This document shows, piece after piece, positions 16,554 through 25,113 of a stretch of 64,000 bases of DNA; the first letter of the stretch is position 1; the number at the start of each line of letters is the position of its first letter. The position numbers and the translations under genes were made by a program. The notes beneath the pieces are model-generated. The model was not told the origin of the DNA. It made no database searches and saw only the letters and a list, made by a program, of their open reading frames with translations. The stretch covers positions 55,147 through 119,146 of the forward strand of contig DASPFY010000042.1 in NCBI GenBank assembly GCA_035620895.1, written 5' to 3'. This DNA is from TA-21 sp035620895. GTDB taxonomy: Archaea; Thermoproteota; Nitrososphaeria; Nitrososphaerales; Nitrososphaeraceae.

Positions 16554-16951
16554 GTATTATTAATTCATGTAGGTATTTTTAAAACCTACGTTGCAATAGA
16601 GTACAAACTAGAAATTATGATATACCGTGCATGTCAATTGACGAATATTATTTAATATTGTGCATTATCATGATGTAAATACTATCTATCATGATGTAAT
16701 ATTGATTACTACCAAGCTTTATGTCTGTATTCAAACGCAAAATAGGTTTCAAAAATCTCCAATAACCCTTGTTTTGTGTCGTGAGATCATGATGATATTT
16801 TTGATACTTTAAATTTCAAGTTACCAATTAATAGTATCCAATGACGAGAATATCACTGGATTGTACCTAAGTTGCGAAGAAATGAATCAAAAATATTCCA
16901 TCTACGGATTATTTCAGATCCCATTGGCCAATTGCAATTTAATTCCAGGTT
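16554..16951. other. Long intergenic region with paired direct repeats
   Basis: No gene is seen in these 398 bases. The region holds two perfect 13-base copies of tatcatgatgtaa and a third partial copy atcatgatgat at 16786-16796 (see separate entry). The rest is AT-rich. Confidence 0.5.
16666..16699. repeat. 13-base direct repeat pair, 21 bases apart (candidate operator)
   Basis: Copies of tatcatgatgtaa start at 16666 and 16687. The 21-base period equals two turns of B-DNA, so both face the same side of the helix, as expected for cooperative regulator binding. Each contains the palindrome tcatga. They lie about 115 bases upstream of the minus-strand gene at 16227-16553. Confidence 0.45.
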
Positions 16952-17287
16952 TCATGGGAATTCAATGGATGTGCTTTCTAACTCCAGTATTGGAATATAA
17001 ATAGAATGCGTATCATTTCCTATCTTTTCAACAAAATTGTACTCTCCAGTTAATTGTCTTAATTCTATGAATTTCATGCGTGGTTTTTCCTTTTCGACTA
17101 TATAATGAACTAATGTACCTCCTAGGGCGCCTGTTTCGATAAACAGAATTTCTTCTTGCCTAACCGTTATATGATAAAGCATGGGAGTTAATCCTAATGC
17201 AGACTGAGAAGAGAACAATATTACTTTCAACATGTCGGTCAAGTTCTTGTATTTCAGAAATGTTGTTGAGGAATCATCCTTTGCCAT
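16952..17287 (-). CDS. Hypothetical protein, soluble
   Basis: A 111-residue protein with an ATG start, not recognised. It alternates beta strands and turns: YHITVRQEEILFIETGA, GGTLVHYIVEKEKPRMKF and a terminal strand SIYIPILELES. No cysteine, signal peptide or membrane segment is obvious. The fold may be a small beta-barrel or beta sandwich. Nothing in the neighbourhood suggests a function; the next gene upstream (HtrA) is divergent. Confidence 0.55.
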   Translation of the reverse strand: MAKDDSSTTFLKYKNLTDMLKVILFSSQSALGLTPMLYHITVRQEEILFIETGALGGTLVHYIVEKEKPRMKFIELRQLTGEYNFVEKIGNDTHSIYIPILELESTSIEFP

Positions 17288-17556
17288 ATCAATGATAGAA
17301 AAGTTACTTGAATTTCATTGTATCGTTTTTGATTGTAATGATTACGAAATTGTTTTGAGAAAAGATTGTAATCAAAAAACAAAATGAAACTAATTCAAGG
17401 TTTAGGATTACAGAGTTCTCAATGAAATATTATTGCAAAAGTCGTGATATCGAGAGAAAAATAGCAGTGATTGCAATGCCTATTAGAAGACAGTACTTGA
17501 ACGTGATGACTACAATTCAAATATAGGATTGTTCGTACTAACATGATATTAAGAGA

Positions 17557-18846
17557 ATGACTGAAAAGAGAATATTATTGCTAATTTCATTTTTTGTATT
17601 TATTGCATTCATAAGCTACTATGCTTTCATGTCTTATACTCAATTTGCGTCAGCACAAATATTGACACTTGAAAACTCTACTGCTCAGGATCCACTATCT
17701 CTGCCAGATCTTTTTACAAAGGTTGAAAATTCAGTAGTACAAGTAACTGAGGTTGATAATTCTAATGAGCTCGGATCACGACTGGGTTCGGGATTTGTCT
17801 ACGATAATAAAGGTCATGTAATTACAAATTATCACGTTGTAGTCCCAGCTTCGAACAATAATAATGACGAGTTGCAAGTTACTTTCCTGGATGGTAATGT
17901 TTATTCTGCAGATCTTGTAGGATTTGATCAGTTTGCAGATTTGGCCGTCATTAAGGTAAAAAATATAACTTCCGATAAGTTAACACCACTGCCCCTAGCC
18001 AATTCATCTGCCTTAAGAATAGGAGAAACGGTTGTCGCAATTGGAAATCCCTTTGGATTGTCGGGTTCAATGACCGTAGGAATAGTAAGTGGCTTAGGTA
18101 GGCTATTGCCATCAAATGAAAATGGTGAGAATTTTGCTGGAACAACAACATCATTCTCTATTCCTAATATTATACAAACTGATGCTGCTATAAATCCAGG
18201 GAATTCGGGAGGACCTCTCATTGATACCCAAGGGAGAGTAATTGGAATTAATACAGCAATATTTTCTAATACCGGTGTGTATTCAGGAGTTGGATTTGCA
18301 ATCCCCTCTAACACCATTAGCAAAGTTGCAACTTCACTTATCCAAACTGGTTCATATCGTCATCCATATATTGGAATAGTTGGGTTAAGTTTAGCTCCTG
18401 ATTTATCCAAGCAAATTGGATTGACTCAGACTAAGGGGTTTCTAGTAACTAGTATCACTGAAGGAAGCCCCGCCGAAAAAGCTGATTTACAGGCAGGGTC
18501 TACTACAAAAACGTTTAATGGGAGGGAAATTAATACTGGAGGAGACATTATATTAAAAATCGATAACAGAGAGGTCACAAAGATTGACGATATACTGGCG
18601 TATCTTGAAAGCCAGAAACAAGTGGGAGATCAGGTACATCTTACCATTCTCAGAGATAATGCAATTAGGGAATTGGATTTGGTGTTGGGAGAAAGACCCA
18701 GTCCCGATAAGATTGATTCGTCACTAAATGATTTTCCAAACAGACTTCCACCCCAGAATGGAGATAGTAATGATCCGGAGGAACTATATGACGAATGCGT
18801 CGGTGTTGCGGGAAAAAGCTTTTGCGACTTTCTATTCAAAAGATAA
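17557..18846 (+). CDS. htrA: HtrA/DegP-type secreted serine protease with PDZ domain
   Basis: A 429-residue protease anchored or exported by an N-terminal hydrophobic segment (residues about 5-33, ending ASAQ). The trypsin-like domain shows the triad: His93 in NYHVV, Asp128 in ADLAVI, Ser217 in GNSGGP. A PDZ domain follows (about 265-375) with KGFLVTSITEGSPAEKADLQ and GGDIILKIDNREV. It would degrade or refold damaged proteins at the cell surface. The last 40 residues include a Pro/Asn linker and a cysteine pair (ECVGVAGKSFC) that could form a disulfide, an unusual tail for this family. Confidence 0.92.
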   Translation: MTEKRILLLISFFVFIAFISYYAFMSYTQFASAQILTLENSTAQDPLSLPDLFTKVENSVVQVTEVDNSNELGSRLGSGFVYDNKGHVITNYHVVVPASNNNNDELQVTFLDGNVYSADLVGFDQFADLAVIKVKNITSDKLTPLPLANSSALRIGETVVAIGNPFGLSGSMTVGIVSGLGRLLPSNENGENFAGTTTSFSIPNIIQTDAAINPGNSGGPLIDTQGRVIGINTAIFSNTGVYSGVGFAIPSNTISKVATSLIQTGSYRHPYIGIVGLSLAPDLSKQIGLTQTKGFLVTSITEGSPAEKADLQAGSTTKTFNGREINTGGDIILKIDNREVTKIDDILAYLESQKQVGDQVHLTILRDNAIRELDLVLGERPSPDKIDSSLNDFPNRLPPQNGDSNDPEELYDECVGVAGKSFCDFLFKR

Positions 18847-18928
18847 TGTTACCAATCAAGGATTATACAGCATATGTATTTGCTCTACAGATTATACATT
18901 CCTCAAAACTTAATAAGATGAACATGCG

Positions 18929-19315
18929 TCATCCAAGTTTTTCTGATTTTACATACCATTTTCCTGAACGCATTCCCAATACTATAGCTCCAATATAGTT
19001 ACCTTTTTTGTACACCTTACCAAATTCTTTTCCAAGACCAAAAAATGAAAGTAACAGATTATCTTTTTGATGGTAGCCTGATTCTATAACCTTCATACTT
19101 AATTTGCTACTTGACTTGATAATTATCTTGCGTGCATCAGACCAATTACCACTCCATGAAATGATTTCAAAATTTCCGAAGTTCTTTGATGAGATCTGGT
19201 AACCTTCCAATCGTGCCTTAAAATACATTTTTTTCTCCTTGGAATAGGAATTCATCCATTCTATGGCCCTATAGCCCATTCCGCCTTCGACTCCGAAATT
19301 GTCAGTTCCAGCCAA
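18929..19315 (-). CDS. Hypothetical protein, basic
   Basis: A 128-residue protein starting at TTG, not recognised. It is basic, with many Lys, Ser and Gly residues and no cysteine. Strands such as KARLEGYQISS, FEIISWSGNW and KVIESGYH suggest a beta-rich fold, and the C-terminal GNYIGAIVLGMRSGKWYVK looks like a hairpin. It converges with htrA. It may be a conserved archaeal protein of unknown function; I have no better call. Confidence 0.5.
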   Translation of the reverse strand: MAGTDNFGVEGGMGYRAIEWMNSYSKEKKMYFKARLEGYQISSKNFGNFEIISWSGNWSDARKIIIKSSSKLSMKVIESGYHQKDNLLLSFFGLGKEFGKVYKKGNYIGAIVLGMRSGKWYVKSEKLG

Positions 19316-19518
19316 TTATGTAATTGTTTGAGATTAATAATTTTAAACTTTATAAAAATATCATTAATTCAAAATGAAAAAGAACATTGATTGGGAATGA
19401 AAATATGTTCTTCAGACTATCAATAAAAGTGAAAACTGGTACAGATTTGAGTCTGTATGTAGGACTTGGAAATCTATAAAGACAAGGCATCAAAAACGAA
19501 TGATTTAAGTAAACAACT

Positions 19519-20139
19519 GTGCATAAATTCAATATGTCGAGCGAAGTGAATATTCGTGAAAGTCCAAATCATTTCATAGTTCTCGATGCAATATCAAGAG
19601 GAATGAATAATATCGACAAGATATCAAAGGTGTCAAAGTTACCCAAAACTGAAGTTGAATTAATAGTAAATGACCTTGTTTTTCAGAGATTGATAACAAC
19701 TAATGAAAAGAGAGGGTTCTTTGGTAGGAAAAAAATCCAATTAAAAATAACTGACACAGGTATGAATCTTCTTGGAAATAAGAAGAAGGAATTACAGGAC
19801 AAGGTCCAGGAAATGCAACAATACTACGACAACGGAAACAAAACACAGCTTGAATCACTTATGGATTCTAATAGAGCATGGATGCCGATGATGCTATTTT
19901 CGGGAATAATGAATATCCTGTTCTTTACTTCTATGATGTCGTTAATGGGTTTAGCATTGAATCCTATGGAAAGCTCTCTTGCTCAGGGGGATGCAAATGC
20001 CGAAAATAGTGGCAATGCAGACACTACTTCCGCAGGTAGCGATACTAACGCTGATACTTCCGGCGTGGATTCCCAAGCAGGAAGTGATACTGGCGGATTT
20101 GATGGCGGCGGATTTGATGGCGGCGGATTTGACTTTTAG
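19519..20139 (+). CDS. Winged-helix protein with a membrane segment and Gly-Asp-Phe tail
   Basis: A 206-residue protein. Residues about 15-85 form a winged-helix DNA-binding domain (FIVLDAISRGMNNIDKI, then a recognition-like helix in TEVELIVNDLVFQRLI and a basic wing GFFGRKKIQLK). A coiled-coil-like stretch (KKKELQDKVQEMQQYY) precedes a hydrophobic segment at about 122-147 rich in Met, Leu and Phe. The C-terminus is low complexity: Asp, Asn, Ser, Thr, Gly, ending in three GGFDG-like repeats. Such a topology would hold a DNA-binding domain at the membrane. GTG at 19519 or ATG at 19534 is the start. Target and signal are unknown. Confidence 0.7.
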   Translation: MHKFNMSSEVNIRESPNHFIVLDAISRGMNNIDKISKVSKLPKTEVELIVNDLVFQRLITTNEKRGFFGRKKIQLKITDTGMNLLGNKKKELQDKVQEMQQYYDNGNKTQLESLMDSNRAWMPMMLFSGIMNILFFTSMMSLMGLALNPMESSLAQGDANAENSGNADTTSAGSDTNADTSGVDSQAGSDTGGFDGGGFDGGGFDF

Positions 20140-20283
20140 ATAATATTACACGAGACCTGATTGTCAATTAAGTTACTAACGTATTTAGATGACTCGATGA
20201 AAATTGTGAAATTGGAATGTGTAATGCAAGAATTTTTTGGATTGATTCAGCTGTAATCAAATTAGATTTATTTGCTAGGCAAG

Positions 20284-21063
20284 TTATCGCTTTTTATCAG
20301 TAGGATTGGATGTTTTGCTATATTTCTGAAGCGTCTCTACAATCCAATTTACATCAGTCTTGGTTTTAGCAAGATTTGCAATTTTTATACAGTCCCTAAT
20401 GTCTTTTGATTTCATTTCATGCCATACTTGAGAAGCTGCCTCTGTTGCAATGTCCTTTGCGATTCCCTCTTGCCCAAGCATATGAATTGATATATCTAGA
20501 AAATTTTCAAAATTGTACTGTTTAAAGTGTAACACCATAAATCTAGAGAGTAAAGGTGTAAGCATGTGGTTAGTTTCATTTGTGGTAGCAAAAACCCATG
20601 TTTTCAATTGGGTGTTTCTTGTTTTCATATGTTTTGTTTCTGCTATTATACCAGTTTCCATAAGACTCAGGAGAACTGTCTGATCCTTTATTGGCATGTG
20701 TTCAATTTCGTCAATAACCAAATATCTCGGACGCTTTTCAAATAAATAGTCAACCATTCCAGATTTTGTGCTGTGTGTGCCTAGAGTAAAATAAGAACGC
20801 TCAAGTTTCATGCATCCTAGCATAAACAACGTTTTTGCTGATGCAGGTGGACCTACAAGCAAAATATGTATGGGTTTCTGTGATTCGAATGACAAGAAAA
20901 ATAATTTTTTTATGTCCTCGTATCCAATAATGTTATCAAATAGGTTATATTGCATTGCAGACTTGTTTGGATTGCCTTTTATGGTATTACCCTTCACAAT
21001 TACTTCGTTTTTGATGGACATTCCCTGCTCATGATATATTTTGATCTGAGTGATTATAGACAT
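20284..21063 (-). CDS. AAA+ ATPase, RuvB/MoxR-like
   Basis: A 259-residue single-module AAA+ ATPase. The Walker A motif is GPPASAKT at 71-78, Walker B DEIEHM near 118-123, sensor 1 ATTNET, and LLSRF is the likely arginine-finger region. A C-terminal helical lid follows (SKDIRDCIKIANLAK). The protein resembles the ATPase module of RuvB and MoxR proteins but has no extra domains. No VWA partner gene lies beside it. It might remodel a DNA or protein complex; the substrate is unknown. An internal ATG (residue 15) is an alternative start. Confidence 0.75.
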   Translation of the reverse strand: MSIITQIKIYHEQGMSIKNEVIVKGNTIKGNPNKSAMQYNLFDNIIGYEDIKKLFFLSFESQKPIHILLVGPPASAKTLFMLGCMKLERSYFTLGTHSTKSGMVDYLFEKRPRYLVIDEIEHMPIKDQTVLLSLMETGIIAETKHMKTRNTQLKTWVFATTNETNHMLTPLLSRFMVLHFKQYNFENFLDISIHMLGQEGIAKDIATEAASQVWHEMKSKDIRDCIKIANLAKTKTDVNWIVETLQKYSKTSNPTDKKR

Positions 21064-21490
21064 TCCTACAAAATCTTGATGTCTAATTACTCTAATTTAG
21101 TAGACGAAAATTGAATTAGGTTGTAGACTTGATATACCATCTAGATAAATTAGTTACTCACCTTGGTTTATCAATACCATCCGATTTTCATCTTGAAACT
21201 TATGTAGATAAATAGGAGATACTTGACTAGAACGTAGAATTTATTTTTGGTAAACTTCCTCAATCTCATCATACGGTATCTAATAAATGACATACTTGCT
21301 AACTATTAGTACCTATTATTTATGGTTCCCTATTAATTGATAGATACTATGATAGATTGTGATAAAGACAAACACAAGTGAAATTATTCAATTATCCCTT
21401 CAATTGGTTAGAATAAATCATTATTGTTGGTATGACAAATCACCTTAACTAGGTAAATTATTATAGACATCATTAACAATCAAGTCTCTA
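21064..21490. other. Intergenic region upstream of mtnA
   Basis: 427 AT-rich bases between divergent genes with no gene recognised. A TATA-like aattattatag lies at about 21456-21466, 25-35 bases before the mtnA ATG, consistent with a leaderless transcript. Confidence 0.5.
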
Positions 21491-22576
21491 ATGCTTCGTA
21501 GCAAAAACCAGAAAGATAATGGAAAATTACCGAACAGATCTAAGGATCTTTTGACTGTAAAATGGGAAAATAATCAAGTCATAATGATTGATCAAACAAA
21601 ATTGCCTGGTAAACTAGTATATGTTAGATACAACAGATATGAGGACGTTGCTAGAGCGATAGAACGATTAGTTGTTAGAGGAGCTCCAGCCATAGGTGTT
21701 GCAGCGGCATTTGGAATGTCATTGGCTGCAATTTCGAGTAAAGCAAAAACTAAAAAAGCTCTGCTCAAAGATCTTAGAACTGCCTACAATAGGTTAAGAT
21801 CGACGAGACCTACTGCCGTTAACTTGGTATGGGCCCTGGATAAAATAATGAATGAAGCATCTTCAAAAAATGAGCTTGAAGATATCAAAGAGTCTATTGT
21901 TCATTCCTCTCTAAACATGGCAACAAACGATATTACAACTAATAAGCAATTGGGCAAGAATGGTGCAGAGATGATCCATAACGATGATGTAATACTCACA
22001 CATTGTAATGCAGGTTCACTTGCAACGGTTACATATGGTACCGCATTGGGTGTACTTAGAGCAGCCAGTGATATGGGTAAGAATATACAGGTTATTGCTA
22101 CCGAAACTAGACCCGTAATGCAAGGTTCTCGATTAACTGCATTTGAATTAGATCATTATGGCATAGATTGTAGTTTGATCCCCGATACTGCTGTAGGACA
22201 TTTAATGTCTAGTGGTCTAATTAACAGGGTAATTGTAGGTGCAGATCGAATTTTGAAAACTGGTCATGTCTACAACAAAATTGGTACCTATCAGGTTGCT
22301 GCACTTGCAAAAAGACATAACATTCCTTTTTATGTGGCCGCCCCCAGTTCGACGTTTGATTTAACAAGTAAGATCAATGAAGTAGTCATTGAAGAAAGAA
22401 ACAAAAATGAATTGATGAAAATGGGTAATAAGTTATTAGCTCCAAAGGGAATCAAAGTTCTTAATCCTGCATTTGATGTAACGCCACCAGAATTGATCAC
22501 AGGAATTATTACCGAAAAAGGCATTATTAAACCACCATATGAAAAAAGTATAACCAAAATTGTAAGACATGGATAA
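21491..22576 (+). CDS. mtnA: S-methyl-5-thioribose-1-phosphate isomerase (aIF2B-like family)
   Basis: A 361-residue sugar-phosphate isomerase converting methylthioribose-1-phosphate to methylthioribulose-1-phosphate in methionine salvage. Family residues are all seen: RGAPAIG near 63-69, the catalytic Cys172 in HCNAGS, ETRPVMQGSRLTAFEL, the catalytic Asp252 in GADRI, and NKIGTYQ. The C-terminal NPAFDVTPPELITGIITEKG is typical of MtnA and not of initiation factor 2B subunits. Ribose-1,5-bisphosphate isomerase is a related alternative. It heads a same-direction cluster with the two genes that follow (34- and 19-base gaps). Confidence 0.9.
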   Translation: MLRSKNQKDNGKLPNRSKDLLTVKWENNQVIMIDQTKLPGKLVYVRYNRYEDVARAIERLVVRGAPAIGVAAAFGMSLAAISSKAKTKKALLKDLRTAYNRLRSTRPTAVNLVWALDKIMNEASSKNELEDIKESIVHSSLNMATNDITTNKQLGKNGAEMIHNDDVILTHCNAGSLATVTYGTALGVLRAASDMGKNIQVIATETRPVMQGSRLTAFELDHYGIDCSLIPDTAVGHLMSSGLINRVIVGADRILKTGHVYNKIGTYQVAALAKRHNIPFYVAAPSSTFDLTSKINEVVIEERNKNELMKMGNKLLAPKGIKVLNPAFDVTPPELITGIITEKGIIKPPYEKSITKIVRHG

Positions 22577-22610
22577 AGTATTTAATCTCTAAGTATATTT
22601 TTATTATTGG

Positions 22611-23213
22611 ATGTCAAAAAGTATTAGTCAAGAACAAGTGTATTCCGTATTAAGGAGATGTATGGATCCTGAGATTCCCGTTAATATAGTCGATTTGGGT
22701 TTAATTTATGGTGTTAATATAAATGAATCAAATGATGTCGATATTGAAATGACAATGACAACAAGGGGTTGTCCCCTTCATGACACCTTAGTTAGTGATG
22801 TTAAGCGATATATCGGAAAAATCGATGGAGTAGGGAACATTAATGTCTCTATTGTTTGGGATCCGCCATGGAATATAGAAAGAATAGAACCATCGGTCAG
22901 AGAAAAACTAGGATTTGGAAGACCAAAGTTAAGGTTTCAAGTTGATTATGAAAAATACCAACCCATGATGAAGGGCAGATTGGTTACACAACAGGACGGT
23001 TCCCTGATTCTTGAAAACGAGAAAGAGCAGAGATTTATGGTAAATCAGGCAATCGTTGATTTTTGGAATAGTTGCGATGGAACAAAAACAATTACTCAGT
23101 TAGCAGATCATTTTTCATCCAAATTGGGGTTGCCTAGACAACAGGTCGAACAAGAAGTAGTTCAACTTGTCCAGCAACTACTTGAATCTGAATTGCTAAG
23201 ACCTCAACAATAA
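22611..23213 (+). CDS. MIP18/DUF59 Fe-S assembly domain fused to a PqqD-like domain
   Basis: A 200-residue two-domain protein. Residues 1-105 are a MIP18/SufT (DUF59) domain with MDPEIPVNIVDLGLIYGV, the TTRGCPLHD loop with its cysteine, and VWDPPWN. Such proteins help deliver Fe-S clusters. Residues about 118-198 resemble PqqD: a short sheet (LVTQQDGSLILENE), then MVNQAIVDFWNSCDGTKTITQLA and a helical end. PqqD domains bind precursor peptides for radical SAM enzymes. Combining the two suggests a link of Fe-S delivery to an Fe-S target, which is inference. Start ATG after a TATA-like tatatttttat. Confidence 0.8.
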   Translation: MSKSISQEQVYSVLRRCMDPEIPVNIVDLGLIYGVNINESNDVDIEMTMTTRGCPLHDTLVSDVKRYIGKIDGVGNINVSIVWDPPWNIERIEPSVREKLGFGRPKLRFQVDYEKYQPMMKGRLVTQQDGSLILENEKEQRFMVNQAIVDFWNSCDGTKTITQLADHFSSKLGLPRQQVEQEVVQLVQQLLESELLRPQQ

Positions 23214-23232
23214 AACCATAAAGAAACACATA

Positions 23233-23826
23233 TTGTGTTCCCAAGATAGTATCGTTTCAACAACCTCTAAGTATCATAAAGTTGTAGTGGAATTAGGAAT
23301 AGGAGACGGTCAATTACTAGAAAAGCTTGTGAGGAATCAAAAAGGTACGAACACATGCTATGTGGGTATTGAGATTGACACAAAACAAATTCAAGTAGCA
23401 CGTGATAAATTGCGAGAGAATAATGTTTACCTGATTAATGAATCTTTTGAAAAAGTCCTTTCATGTTTTCCTGATTATTATGCTGACGAATTCATTTTTG
23501 TCCTCCCTCCTCCAAGCTATATTGACAGGGCTAAAGAGAGTCTATGGATTTCATTCTATCAAGACATCTACAAAAAATTGAAAGAAAAAGGAACTCTTAC
23601 AATTGTAACAGAAATAACGAATGATTTGTTTGAGCCTATAACTGATAATGAGTTTAGAACTTGGAAGAATTGGTTGATTTGCAAGTTCGTTAATCTTGGT
23701 TTTATGATAAAGGAATCTTTTGATGATAGTCCCGTATATTACAGATCCCACTATTTAGAACAATTTAGAGGCGACCGATCACGGATAAAAATAATTACTC
23801 TAATTTTAATAAAACCTTCATTCTAA
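23233..23826 (+). CDS. SAM-dependent methyltransferase, TrmB-like
   Basis: A 197-residue class I methyltransferase. Motif I is VVELGIGDGQLLEKL near residues 18-32 and the acidic motif II is YVGIEIDTKQI. Motif IV appears as FVLPPPSYIDRA followed by FYQDIYKKLKEKGTLTIVTEI. This order matches TrmB-type tRNA guanine-N7 methyltransferases, though the usual DPWPKxxHxxxR is altered to LPPPSYIDRAKES. The tRNA target is therefore only a suggestion. It starts at TTG 19 bases after the MIP18-PqqD gene. Confidence 0.68.
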   Translation: MCSQDSIVSTTSKYHKVVVELGIGDGQLLEKLVRNQKGTNTCYVGIEIDTKQIQVARDKLRENNVYLINESFEKVLSCFPDYYADEFIFVLPPPSYIDRAKESLWISFYQDIYKKLKEKGTLTIVTEITNDLFEPITDNEFRTWKNWLICKFVNLGFMIKESFDDSPVYYRSHYLEQFRGDRSRIKIITLILIKPSF

Positions 23827-23851
23827 ATCAACTTAGCATAACTACTGCTTT

Positions 23852-24259
23852 TTACGTCCTATTAATATGTAGTAACATAACATGATCGTTCATACAATTT
23901 TTTGAACAAAATATTGAGCTGCAATCATCGTAGGCACATGGAACAGGATCTTGATGATTAAACCTTTTATTGCAATAAGTGCAAAAGGATTCTAGTTTCA
24001 TAATGTCATATTTTGGAAATATATTTCCACAATTTCGTTTCTCTTTAAACCATCTAATATCAACACTTTGTTTCTCAGCATAATTCATTACTATATCATA
24101 AGCTTCATAGAATCCTTGGGCAAAAAATTCTCGATAAGAAATCTTCATATTCCTTTTTCTGGAATCTGTGAAAGAGACAATCCATTTTTCGTAAGGAATG
24201 GTATTTTTTTCATCTGCACCTGAAACGATATGCCTTTCTCTTTGCTCATGGTTTTTCAA
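23852..24259 (-). CDS. Zinc-finger protein (MYND/HIT-like cysteine pattern)
   Basis: A 135-residue protein. The C-terminal 45 residues hold a treble-clef or MYND-like zinc site: CTYC at about 93-96, CAYDDC, CSKNC and a terminal HVMLLH, that is eight or so Cys/His ligands for two zinc ions. The first part is a compact domain with WIVSFTDSRKRNMKISYREFF. MYND-type zinc fingers mediate protein contacts; small archaeal ones are uncharacterised. Starting ATG, convergent with the methyltransferase. Confidence 0.65.
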   Translation of the reverse strand: MKNHEQRERHIVSGADEKNTIPYEKWIVSFTDSRKRNMKISYREFFAQGFYEAYDIVMNYAEKQSVDIRWFKEKRNCGNIFPKYDIMKLESFCTYCNKRFNHQDPVPCAYDDCSSIFCSKNCMNDHVMLLHINRT

Positions 24260-24369
24260 CTACTTGAATTATATTCTAACATTCAAATATATTTTTACTC
24301 TAACCAAAATATTTAGTAATGTTGGAACATATGGATTAGAAATGGTAGTCGTGTTTCATCATTGAGAAG

Positions 24370-24377
24370 TTTATAAG
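24370..24377 (+). promoter_or_regulatory. TATA box of the small zinc-finger gene
   Basis: The sequence tttataag starts 31 bases before the TTG at 24401. This spacing fits leaderless transcription and supports the small gene downstream. Confidence 0.55.
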
Positions 24378-24400
24378 AAGCCTGATTTAATAATTTAAGA

Positions 24401-24544
24401 TTGGAAAAGACATGCGCATATTGTGGAAAATTTTTTCTTAAGGAAAGCTGGCCTCATGTAGAGGGAAATTCTAATCTAGGTGTATTGAAAATAGAGAATT
24501 TTTGCTGTGAAGAACATAGGAATTTATTTTTGGAATCGGTTTGA
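24401..24544 (+). CDS. 47-residue zinc-binding protein
   Basis: A TTG-started frame of 47 codons plus TGA. The peptide begins MEKTCAYCGKFF and later has FCCEEHRN, giving CxxC and CCxxH, enough ligands for one zinc. Between lies a loop with WPHVEG. Ten or more small zinc-binding proteins are typical of archaeal genomes. The in-frame cysteine spacing, the TATA box at the right distance and the absence of any opposite-strand gene argue that it is real. Role unknown; a zinc-ribbon partner protein in transcription or translation is possible. Confidence 0.55.
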   Translation: MEKTCAYCGKFFLKESWPHVEGNSNLGVLKIENFCCEEHRNLFLESV

Positions 24545-24556
24545 AGTATAATTGAT

Positions 24557-24859
24557 TTAATTTCCAAACACCTGACCAAGATTATTGCGCATACTACCCA
24601 AAAATCCCTTTCTACTCTCTTTCTTTTTAACGTGTTGAAAACACTTGTCACACAAAGATCTCAAATTTGAAGGTCTGTTGTCTTTCAAGGAACCATTAAT
24701 GTGCTCAAAAAAGGGACCATTAGTACCTCTAAATTTAACAGAACATTTTTGACACCGATGATGCGACCTTTCTAGTACTGTTTGTCGTATACTAAGACTC
24801 AAGCTCTCATACTTCTTCTTATCAACATTTCCAGTGTTTCCGCCGCCAAAAAATGACAA
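24557..24859 (-). CDS. HNH-type protein with zinc-binding cysteine pairs
   Basis: A 100-residue protein with an HNH-like core. CQKC near residues 36-39 and CDKC near 70-73 bind zinc, and between them lie FFEHINGSLKDN and NLRSLC. The His of EHI and the Asn of SNL match the HNH order, but the usual DH pair is replaced by EH. It may be an active nuclease, or a degenerate DNA-binding form. It starts at ATG with a Gly-rich end (FFGGGNTG). The small zinc-finger gene is convergent with it, 12 bases away. Confidence 0.72.
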   Translation of the reverse strand: MSFFGGGNTGNVDKKKYESLSLSIRQTVLERSHHRCQKCSVKFRGTNGPFFEHINGSLKDNRPSNLRSLCDKCFQHVKKKESRKGFLGSMRNNLGQVFGN

Positions 24860-25113
24860 TGATCAGTCTAACATATAGCCAAAAATAACTTTTGCTATCA
24901 AAATTCCTAAATTCTATATAAATAAGATAGATCGAAATCGGTTAAAATATTTATCTTTAGTACGTGAAGATTGAACCACTCACCGAATGTAAATAATATA
25001 CATGCAACTATCAGTAGTACACACCAAACGGGTACAACCATAGCGAAATACTAAACAGATATCAAGACACGTACCCTAGTATTCTGTTAACTTCAAGAAA
25101 ATAATATAGCCCC

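Noticed and set aside
17331..17372. Two copies of gattgtaat 33 bases apart upstream of htrA
   Set aside because: Too short and AT-rich to separate from chance.
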